Shown: positions 57,615 through 64,000 of the stretch, piece by piece | Position numbering within the stretch: the first letter of the stretch is position 1 | Layout of the letters: every line of letters starts with the position of its first letter | Notes under the pieces: model-generated | What the model saw: only the letters and a program-made list of their open reading frames with translations | The model's database searches: none | Told to the model about the DNA's origin: nothing | Assembly (NCBI RefSeq): GCF_022398315.1 | Contig: NZ_JAKEVF010000003.1 | Location: forward strand, 1 to 64,000 | DNA length: 64,000 bases | Direction of reading: 5' to 3' | Origin: Shewanella sp. Isolate11 | Lineage (GTDB): Bacteria > Pseudomonadota > Gammaproteobacteria > Enterobacterales > Shewanellaceae | Program-made: the position numbers and the translations under genes

Positions 57615-58778
57615 TTATAGAAGAGACAACGCAGTTTGTGGGATTTGGTTAGCTTGTGCCAACATTGCAGATGACGTTTGCGAAAGGATCTGCTGCTTAG
57701 TTAGCTCGGCAGTTTCTTTCGCGAAGTCAACATCTTGAATACGGCTACGAGCATCAGTTACGTTAGACTGAATGTTGTTCAAGTTGTTGATAGTGAAGCT
57801 CATACGGTTTTGAACTGCACCTAAGTCTGCACGCTGGTTATCGATATCAGCAATAGCGGCATCAATAACATTCAAAGCATTTTGAGAACCTTCAACGCTT
57901 GTGATATCAATATCACTCACAGTAACCACTTGAGAATCATCAGCACCTGTTATCATAGCTGTTGTAGCAATTGGTGTACCTGTTGTTTCTGCAAGAGTAG
58001 TACCGTTAGTACCAATCCCTTTGAATTCAATGCCAGTACCTGCGGCATCAACTTGTGCGAAGACACCAGTAGAGGCTGAAGCACCATTTAAGGTGTTATT
58101 GATCTCTTCAACAACGCTTGCAACATCAGTCGTTTTACTGAAGTTTGCAGTTAATACTTCATCATCACCAGCGGCGTTGGTATAGGTGAATTCCATATCT
58201 GTATCAACACCAATAAGCGCTGTAGTCGCTGCAGCATCGATCGCACCAGCTACTGTAGTACCTGATTTTTCTAAAGACTCAGCAGACACATTACCTAGAG
58301 TTAACGAAATGGTTTCGTTAGCGTTCGCACCAACTTGGAAAGACTGAGTACCATAGTTACCATTAAGTAGCTTTTGGCCACCGAAAGCTGTGGTGTCGGC
58401 AATACGGGTTAACTCAGTTTGTAGTGCGTTAACTTCTTTTTGCATTGCTGCACGATCATCAGCAGAGTTTGAACCGTTTGCAGACTGTAGTGACAAGTCA
58501 CGCATACGTTGCAAAATGTTAGTCGACTCTTGCATTGCGCCTTCGGCAGTTTGTGCGATAGAGATACCGTCGTTAGCGTTACGTGCTGCAACACCTAGAC
58601 CGTTAACTTGGCTGCTTAGACGGTTAGAGATCTGTAGACCTGCCGCATCATCTTTAGCGCTGTTGATACGAAGACCAGAAGATAGACGCTCCATCGAAGT
58701 CTTAAGACTGTTACTGGCACCATTTAAGTTGTTTTGTGCCTTCATCGATGTGACGTTAGTGTTTACTGAAATAGCCAT
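57615..58778 (-). CDS. Flagellin (copy downstream in transcription order)
   Basis: A flagellin of 387 residues. Conserved N-terminal D0/D1 ([35 protein letters not shown]) and C-terminal D1/D0 ([20 protein letters not shown]) flank a variable Thr/Ala/Asp-rich centre at about 165-290. The termini are nearly identical to the flagellin at 60093-61259, while the centres differ. A strong sigma-28 site is upstream. flaA/flaB naming between copies cannot be fixed by sequence alone, so I leave the symbol empty. Confidence 0.96.
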   Translation of the reverse strand: MAISVNTNVTSMKAQNNLNGASNSLKTSMERLSSGLRINSAKDDAAGLQISNRLSSQVNGLGVAARNANDGISIAQTAEGAMQESTNILQRMRDLSLQSANGSNSADDRAAMQKEVNALQTELTRIADTTAFGGQKLLNGNYGTQSFQVGANANETISLTLGNVSAESLEKSGTTVAGAIDAAATTALIGVDTDMEFTYTNAAGDDEVLTANFSKTTDVASVVEEINNTLNGASASTGVFAQVDAAGTGIEFKGIGTNGTTLAETTGTPIATTAMITGADDSQVVTVSDIDITSVEGSQNALNVIDAAIADIDNQRADLGAVQNRMSFTINNLNNIQSNVTDARSRIQDVDFAKETAELTKQQILSQTSSAMLAQANQIPQTALSLL

Positions 58779-58852
58779 AATTTGTTGCCCTCAACCTAAC
58801 TTTAATAGTGCCTGTCCATTCAGTCAGGCGGAATTTATTTTCTACAAACACT

Positions 58853-58879
58853 GTAACGGCAAGGGCAAAAGGAACTTTA
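58853..58879 (-). promoter_or_regulatory. Sigma-28 (FliA) promoter of the first flagellin
   Basis: On the minus strand TAAAGTTC-N11-GCCGTTAC (58879-58853), close to the consensus TAAAGTTT-N11-GCCGATAA, about 75 bases before the ATG. Beyond it, 58880-59055 is AT-rich with no gene I can support. Confidence 0.85.
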
Positions 58880-59055
58880 GGAAAAATTATAAAAATCAGG
58901 CTAAAAATTAACTTAGACAATCAAGTTTAAAATAAAAGCGAATAAAAACAACAACTTAAATATAATCCTCATAAAAAATCAAAAACAGACTAAAACATTT
59001 ACTCCTGATATTTTGATTTACCAACAAGTTAACAAAACCAAATAAAGCACAAACA

Positions 59056-59090
59056 AAAATGCCTCTCATTGATAAATCTAAGAGGCATTT
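59056..59090 (-). terminator. Terminator after the lipoprotein gene
   Basis: Stem AATGCCTCT/AGAGGCATT with a 14-base loop (59059-59067 and 59081-59089), followed on the minus strand by a T-run. It makes the lipoprotein gene a separate unit from the flagellin after it. Confidence 0.8.
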
Positions 59091-59165
59091 ACAAGGGATA
59101 GTACCCAATTGCAGATAATAAGAGTGTCAACAGTAGCCCACTAGCACGACTTTCTAACTCTTTAA

Positions 59166-59777
59166 TTAATTTAAAACAATACCGCCATTATAATTAAAGG
59201 TACGAGTATCATTATCTTCACCGGTTAATCTTCCTCCACCATGGTTACTATCAAACATCCCCGCGCTGACATCGTATTGGAAAGTGGATATAGTTTCTCC
59301 ATAAAATACTGCAGAGTCTGGCTCATCAGCGATGAAGTTTGATTTAGTCATAGTTACACCATAAACAGAAGGTGCTGTACTACCTGCGGGCGGTGTAAAT
59401 GGTGATAAAGTCACATAATGGCCATCGGTGAAAAGATCGACTTTAAATTCCTTATCACCAGATTTAATCTCGATATAATCATCACTAGTGACTTTCCAGT
59501 TGCTACCATCAGCAACAACTTTGATTTTGCCTTCAATCGACGAACTACCTGCGTCACATTCATTGCCAACATCACAAGCGATCGCTTCTTCTGAAATAAG
59601 CTTTAAACTTAAAACCACCATCTCTGCCGCAGTAGTAGCTTCACCGTCATCGTTTACATCGATACCCGCATTATCTACAATAAAATCTTCAACATCATCA
59701 GAGCCACAACCCGCTAAGGCACCAAGTACAATAGCCGCTACAACCGTTTTTGAAAGCGTGTTTGAAAATGTCTTCAT
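59166..59777 (-). CDS. Small acidic lipoprotein, unknown, between the two flagellins
   Basis: Not recognised. A protein of 203 residues with a signal peptide and lipobox LAGC, so the mature form starts at Cys24 and is probably outer-membrane anchored. Directly after, DVNDDGEATTAAE (about 41-53) resembles a calcium-binding EF-hand or dockerin-like loop, though the last acidic residue is one place late. ACDVGNECD gives two cysteines near 68-75. The rest is beta-rich and acidic and repeats D/G/S/T. It has its own terminator and a putative promoter region. No flagellar family matches it, and it may be a recent insertion. Confidence 0.75.
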   Translation of the reverse strand: MKTFSNTLSKTVVAAIVLGALAGCGSDDVEDFIVDNAGIDVNDDGEATTAAEMVVLSLKLISEEAIACDVGNECDAGSSSIEGKIKVVADGSNWKVTSDDYIEIKSGDKEFKVDLFTDGHYVTLSPFTPPAGSTAPSVYGVTMTKSNFIADEPDSAVFYGETISTFQYDVSAGMFDSNHGGGRLTGEDNDTRTFNYNGGIVLN

Positions 59778-59973
59778 ATTATTACCTTCCTTTATGTAAA
59801 GTACCGAGATCGCTACTTTTTATGGTTCACTAACTAGATAAACATAGCAGATTTACAAAATTTCAACAGCGAAATATAACAATTGTTACAACACTGAAGA
59901 ATATCAATCTAACCCTGACACTTTTATGACAATCAATGTGTTACAAGTCATTATGGTCGCATAACTTATCTGT

Positions 59974-60029
59974 GCTTGGGGCTTGGGGCTTGGGGCTTGG
60001 GGTTCGAGGATTGTGGTTCGGGGCTTGGT
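59974..60029. repeat. Heptamer tandem repeat (GCTTGGG)n with G-quadruplex potential
   Basis: Eight 7-base units: four exact GCTTGGG followed by four degenerate ones (GTTCGAG, GATTGTG, GTTCGGG, GCTTGGT). On the plus strand the first part has four GGGG runs with CTT loops (59978-60002), a perfect G-quadruplex pattern. It lies between the lipoprotein promoter region and the flagellin terminator. The rest of 59778-60092 holds an inverted TAACAATTGTTA (59877-59888) and no gene. Confidence 0.9.
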
Positions 60030-60040
60030 TATAGGTATAA

Positions 60041-60072
60041 AAAATGCCAATCAGTTAGCTGACTGGCATTTT
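60041..60072 (-). terminator. Terminator after the second flagellin
   Basis: Stem AATGCCAATCAG/CTGACTGGCATT (60043-60054, 60059-60070; one mismatch) with a 4-base loop, followed on the minus strand by a T-run. It ends the transcript of the flagellin at 60093-61259. Confidence 0.88.
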
Positions 60073-60092
60073 CATTTTAACAACTCAGACTA

Positions 60093-61259
60093 TTAGCCTA
60101 GAAGCGATAACGCTGTTTGTGGCAACTGGTTAGCTTGTGCCAACATTGCTGAAGAGGTTTGCGAAAGGATCTGCTGCTTAGTTAATTCAGCAGTTTCTTT
60201 CGCAAAGTCAACATCTTGAATACGGCTACGAGCATCAGTCGCATTAGACTGAATGTTGTTTAGGTTGTTGATAGTAAAACTCATACGGTTTTGAACTGCA
60301 CCTAAATCAGCACGTTGGCTGTCGATGTTCGCAATTGCAGAATCGATAATGGTGATCGCGTTTTGTGAACCCGCATAGCTACTGATATCTATATCGCTCA
60401 CTTTAGAGGTCGCGTTAGCAGAATCATCACCACCTAAAGCAAATGCAGTCGCAGGTGCTGCCGCTTCAGTTAAAACTAGAGTGTCACCATTGTTTGCGAT
60501 CCCTTTCATCGAGAAACCGGTACCCGCAGCATCTAGCTCAGCAAATACACCTGTTGGCTTAGAAGCACCGTTTAGGGCATTGTTAATAGCATCTACTGCG
60601 CCAGCTGCATCTGTCACTTTAGAAAAGTCAACATCTAGGGTTTCAACACTGCCGCCATCGGCCGTGTAAGCAAATGAGTATGTAGTATCAGCAATTACGG
60701 CCGTGGTTTCAGCCGCTGTATAAGTCCCCACTACGGTTTGACCTTCTTTACCGATTGTCTCAGCTGAAACATCGCCTAAGGTTAAAGAGATAGTTTCGTT
60801 AGCGTTAGCACCAACCTGGAAAGATTGAGTGCCATAGTTACCATTGAGTAGCTTTTGACCACCGAAAGAGGTGGTATCAGCGATACGAGTCAGTTCAGTT
60901 TGTAGTGCTGATAGCTCTTTTTGCATCGCCGCGCGGTCTTCGGTTGAATTTGAACCGTTAGCCGACTGTAATGATAAGTCACGCATACGCTGCAAAATGT
61001 TAGTCGACTCTTGCATCGCACCTTCAGCAGTTTGAGCGATAGAGATACCATCGTTGGCGTTACGAGCCGCAACACCTAGGCCACCAATCTGGCTGGTTAG
61101 ACGGTTAGCGATTTGTAGACCCGCTGCATCATCTTTTGCGCTGTTAATGCGCAAACCTGACGATAGACGCTCCATCGATGTTTGTAGATTGTTGTTGGCA
61201 CCATTTAGGTTGTTCTGTGCCTTCATCGACGTGACGTTAGTATTAACGGTAATAGCCAT
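60093..61259 (-). CDS. Flagellin (copy nearest flgL)
   Basis: A flagellin of 388 residues, same layout as the other copy: near-identical N- and C-terminal helices, different centre (about 165-290), which is rich in Ala, Thr and Asp. The C-terminus is [10 protein letters not shown], one residue longer. GAGAGGAAG precedes the ATG. Polar filaments of Shewanella contain two flagellins laid down in order. Its promoter is weaker or of another class than that of the other copy. Confidence 0.96.
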   Translation of the reverse strand: MAITVNTNVTSMKAQNNLNGANNNLQTSMERLSSGLRINSAKDDAAGLQIANRLTSQIGGLGVAARNANDGISIAQTAEGAMQESTNILQRMRDLSLQSANGSNSTEDRAAMQKELSALQTELTRIADTTSFGGQKLLNGNYGTQSFQVGANANETISLTLGDVSAETIGKEGQTVVGTYTAAETTAVIADTTYSFAYTADGGSVETLDVDFSKVTDAAGAVDAINNALNGASKPTGVFAELDAAGTGFSMKGIANNGDTLVLTEAAAPATAFALGGDDSANATSKVSDIDISSYAGSQNAITIIDSAIANIDSQRADLGAVQNRMSFTINNLNNIQSNATDARSRIQDVDFAKETAELTKQQILSQTSSAMLAQANQLPQTALSLLG

Positions 61260-61355
61260 GTTACTTCCTCTCTTCGTAGTAGCATTGCCAAGACTCAGAG
61301 CTTGGCTAAATGGGTTAATAGAGTGTTCGGATCGCGATTCGATTTATTCAAAACG

Positions 61356-61382
61356 ATGACGGACAACTTCTCTTAAACAATA
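61356..61382 (-). promoter_or_regulatory. Weak sigma-28-like site before the second flagellin
   Basis: On the minus strand TATTGTTT-N11-TCCGTCAT (61382-61356): 6 of 8 and 4 of 8 matches to the FliA consensus with right spacing. No better promoter was found in 61260-61435. Confidence 0.3.
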
Positions 61383-61435
61383 TATTTTTCGTTGTTATCA
61401 ATTTCTCTCGGTCTGGCTGAAGCCATTACTCTAAG

Positions 61436-62647
61436 TTAGAGATAATCAAACAAACTGGTCGAGCCAACTTTACTGAACACACTAGAAACCGCATTCAGTG
61501 CCACCTGCTGTTTCTCGAGTTCAGTAATCGCTTCAGCCAAATCCAAATCTTCTAACATCGATAATGCTGAGGTATTAATCAGCTTTTCATCGGTGTGAGC
61601 AGATTGGTATTTATCGATCTGTTTAAGATCATTACCGGCAACTCCACGATTGCTGTCTATCTGTTTGGCACTGCTGTCAATCTGATTCAAAAGCTGTGCC
61701 AATTGTGAATCCCCCTGAGGCGAATTTATCGTCGAGGGGTCATTTAACAGCGTGATTATCTGATTTATGGTGTCAAATACATCCACTTCTGACTGAGGTG
61801 ACATAGTAAAAGAGTCCCCTGGCTGCGGCGTGCCTTCAATAGTGACTTCTATGCCATTAAAGCTAACTGGTGAAGCACTGTCGTAATTCGTGAATGTTTG
61901 AACATTAGAAGCTGAATCAACCACTTGTAAGTCGATGCCACCCGTTCCATTATCGACAAAATTGAAAGTATATTGCTCTGGGCTCAAGGCTACATGACTC
62001 CCAGAGTCAGTGATTTTGGCGCTTGATATATAGATATCACCGCTTTGACCTGGCAGATAATTGACACCAAAATCACCTAATGGATTAGGCGTCTTTAAAA
62101 AAACCTTGTCACCCGGAAAATTCGTGCCGACGGTAACACCTGAGGCCACTATCGATTGCCTCACCCCTGTGTCACCGTTGTAAATCACCTGACCCGACGA
62201 ATCTAAGGTAAAGGGCTGAGAACCGGTTTTATTGCCAGCAAAAATATAATTACCAGATTCATCCTGAGAATTAGCCACTTTCAGCAGCGCTTCGAGGTTT
62301 GATTGAATATCATTGGCAATGGATTGCCGATCGCTGCTATCCATTGCACCATTCATTGCCGACAATAATTGATCTTTCATCGTCGTCACCAATGAATGGG
62401 CACTGCCTAGTTCGCTTTCAGCAAGTGATAAGCGATAGGTGGCGTAGTCGATATTCTTAATGAATTGATCGACAAGTTCATTTTTCTTATTCAAATTGTC
62501 GATGCCTATCGCAGCCACAGGATCATCACCCGCGGTATTGACTCGCTTACCGCTGGCAATTTGCTCCATCACCTTAGACGTCGCGCTTTGTTTATCTAAT
62601 ACTTGGCTAAGATTTTGGTGATACATCTGCGCCGTTGAGATCCGCAT
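61436..62647 (-). CDS. flgL: Flagellar hook-filament junction protein FlgL
   Basis: A protein of 403 residues with flagellin-like terminal helices (MRISTAQMYHQNLSQVLDKQ and the C-terminal LDLAEAITELEKQQVALNAV) and a longer middle than E. coli FlgL. The FAGNKTGSQPF segment is typical. It forms the second ring joining hook and filament. It follows flgK by 12 bases. Confidence 0.95.
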   Translation of the reverse strand: MRISTAQMYHQNLSQVLDKQSATSKVMEQIASGKRVNTAGDDPVAAIGIDNLNKKNELVDQFIKNIDYATYRLSLAESELGSAHSLVTTMKDQLLSAMNGAMDSSDRQSIANDIQSNLEALLKVANSQDESGNYIFAGNKTGSQPFTLDSSGQVIYNGDTGVRQSIVASGVTVGTNFPGDKVFLKTPNPLGDFGVNYLPGQSGDIYISSAKITDSGSHVALSPEQYTFNFVDNGTGGIDLQVVDSASNVQTFTNYDSASPVSFNGIEVTIEGTPQPGDSFTMSPQSEVDVFDTINQIITLLNDPSTINSPQGDSQLAQLLNQIDSSAKQIDSNRGVAGNDLKQIDKYQSAHTDEKLINTSALSMLEDLDLAEAITELEKQQVALNAVSSVFSKVGSTSLFDYL

Positions 62648-62659
62648 ATTGATTTACTC

Positions 62660-64000
62660 CTATCTCACCGAACTAAATAAGGTGTCAAAAATCTCACTGG
62701 CCGTGGTCATGATACGGGCAGAGGCCTGATATGATTGTTGAAAGCGCAATAGATTAGCCGCCTCTTCATCTAAGTTAACGCCCGACTCACTTTGAACTCG
62801 ATTGTAAGCCTGAGAGTAGATAGCCGAAGCTGAACTGAGTGCTACCTCGGCACTCTTAGTCTTGCTGCCAACCTCAAGCTTTGTGTTCTCATATACATCA
62901 CTTAAGGTTGAGCTACCGCCCACCATGATTTTGGCTTCATTGAGTTGCGCCATAGCCACGGCATTGCTGTTGTCACCCTCGGCGAAGGTCAGATCGAAAG
63001 TAAAGCGCTCAGCCGTGGCGGGTGCACTGCTGTCAACATCGAAGCTGATACCAAAGGCATCAACGGTCGGCGGCGTATAACTGCCGGTACCTAGAGAAGC
63101 ACCTGTAGCATCGAAGGCTTCATAACTATTGGTTGAGGTATCGAGTTGAAACGTAATTTGTGAACCCACACCAACAAATCCGCCATGGTTCGGATCCATG
63201 CTGTTTAGCTTTATCGAAGTGTTACCCGAATTAGTCGCATCGGCACTGATGCTCGGACCCGCTGCCGCCAATCCTTTGGGATCGCTCATAACCACTTTGA
63301 TACCAGCTGCAGCGCCTGAGGTCGGACGGATTTCAAATTTATCGCCCGCCGCCATCGCACCGGCATCGATATTAATACTAAAGCCATCACCACCCGTTAA
63401 CTGCGAACCATTTAAGGTTAATGGTGTAACTTGACCCGTCTGTTTATCTTTAAGTTCATAGGTGCCCGCTGCCGTATAGCTCAGCTCATAGTTGCTGCCC
63501 GTTAGCGCGCCAACATCATCGATATTGACACTCAATCCCGCATCACCGCTGTTTTTAGCGTAGGCACCAACACGACCAACCGACATCAATGGGTCGTTGA
63601 TATCCAAAAACAGATCGCTGCCTACATTACCGTTTAGGTCAAAGCCTTGAGACTGTGCCTTATTGAAACTATCGGCAATGCCCAGCGCCAGCTGACTCAC
63701 TTCTAATTGAGCCGGAGTTAGTGTTTCATCACGGAACGTAAACAGAGCACCAAGACTGCCACCCAGCTTTGACGGATCCATCTTAAGGTTCTGATTACCT
63801 GTACTGGCCGTAATACCAATCTCGCCAGGATAAGGATCGCCGGTGGTCGAGCCCATTTGCATTGAGACCTCGCCCGATACCAACATGACCGAGCCGCCAA
63901 GCATGATACTTTTAGCCCCTGAATCGAGAGGAATAACATTCACTTCGGCGTATTGGCTCAGCTCTTGAATTAAGGCATCTTGCTTATCCAACAACTCATA
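62660..64000 (-). CDS. flgK: Flagellar hook-filament junction protein FlgK, C-terminal part
   Basis: An open frame that runs off the right edge of the window; 444 residues or more are visible, starting within the FlgK N-terminal helical region (LDKQDALIQELSQYAEVNVI). The C-terminus (ESGVNLDEEAANLLRFQQSYQASARIMTTASEIFDTL) is the universal FlgK ending. It is the first junction ring on the hook. The start and N-terminus are missing because of the window limit. Confidence 0.95.
   Translation of the reverse strand, partial: YELLDKQDALIQELSQYAEVNVIPLDSGAKSIMLGGSVMLVSGEVSMQMGSTTGDPYPGEIGITASTGNQNLKMDPSKLGGSLGALFTFRDETLTPAQLEVSQLALGIADSFNKAQSQGFDLNGNVGSDLFLDINDPLMSVGRVGAYAKNSGDAGLSVNIDDVGALTGSNYELSYTAAGTYELKDKQTGQVTPLTLNGSQLTGGDGFSINIDAGAMAAGDKFEIRPTSGAAAGIKVVMSDPKGLAAAGPSISADATNSGNTSIKLNSMDPNHGGFVGVGSQITFQLDTSTNSYEAFDATGASLGTGSYTPPTVDAFGISFDVDSSAPATAERFTFDLTFAEGDNSNAVAMAQLNEAKIMVGGSSTLSDVYENTKLEVGSKTKSAEVALSSASAIYSQAYNRVQSESGVNLDEEAANLLRFQQSYQASARIMTTASEIFDTLFSSVR

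Noticed and set aside
59974..60029. CRISPR-like array
   Set aside because: The unit is seven bases and directly adjacent, with no spacers; it is a simple tandem repeat.

Overview
The window is chromosomal DNA from a polarly flagellated gammaproteobacterium, most likely a Shewanella. The main reasons are the gene order (rfaH, POT transporter, response regulator, mlaA, FliK-like, FlhX-like, DUF2802, cheW, parP, parC, cheB, cheA, cheZ, cheY, fliA, flhG, flhF, flhA), the FlrA/FlrB/FlrC regulators, two adjacent flagellin genes, and repeats carrying a TACGTCCTGTA core. Species assignment is inference from gene order and protein character; no search was run. Almost everything is on the minus strand, so operons read from high to low coordinates.

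Region 1 (1-894) is insertion-sequence debris: the start of an IS3-type orfA with a 39-bp in-frame duplication at the window edge, next to a decayed ISAs1-family transposase that abuts the polysaccharide operon. Region 2 (895-15185) is a Wzx/Wzy-type surface polysaccharide operon. It holds a Wza-like SLBB export protein, Wzz, WecB and WecC (UDP-ManNAcA), RmlA, RmlB, FdtA, FdtB and FdtC (dTDP-Fuc3NAc or its Qui3NAc epimer), the flippase Wzx, one glycosyltransferase and a Wzy-like polymerase. Its leader (15186-15710) has an exact ops element, a second partial one and a mosaic of hairpin repeats. The RfaH-type antiterminator that reads ops is encoded immediately upstream (16004-16534).

Region 3 (17103-20769) is a spacer of a POT peptide transporter, an RssB-like response regulator and MlaA. 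Region 4 (20973-23370, plus strand) is a FliK-like protein followed by a FlhB C-terminal-domain homologue, convergent with the chemotaxis operon. Region 5 (23423-36459) holds DUF2802, CheW, ParP, ParC, an unknown membrane protein, CheB, CheA, CheZ, CheY, FliA, FlhG, FlhF and FlhA: the array, its polar-localization system, sigma-28 and the polar flagellar number and placement genes.

Region 6 (36554-50173) is the basal body, switch and export apparatus: flhB, fliRQPONMLK, then fliJIHGFE. Region 7 (50405-54488) is the regulatory set flrC, flrB, flrA. Region 8 (54761-64000) is the filament: fliS, a FliT-like gene, fliD, flaG, two flagellins separated by an unrelated lipoprotein gene, flgL and the 3' part of flgK, cut by the window edge.

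Five sigma-54 sites (GG-N10-GC) lie in front of flhA, fliK, fliE, flrB and flaG, and a strong sigma-28 site precedes the first flagellin. This fits the FlrA to FlrBC to FliA hierarchy known from Vibrio and Shewanella. The points most worth a second look are the RfaH/ops module beside its own target, three CheZ/FliM-like motifs in the CheA linker, the FliK-like/FlhX-like pair, the lipoprotein and G-quadruplex repeat between the flagellins, and the sigma-54 promoter that limits where flhA translation can start.
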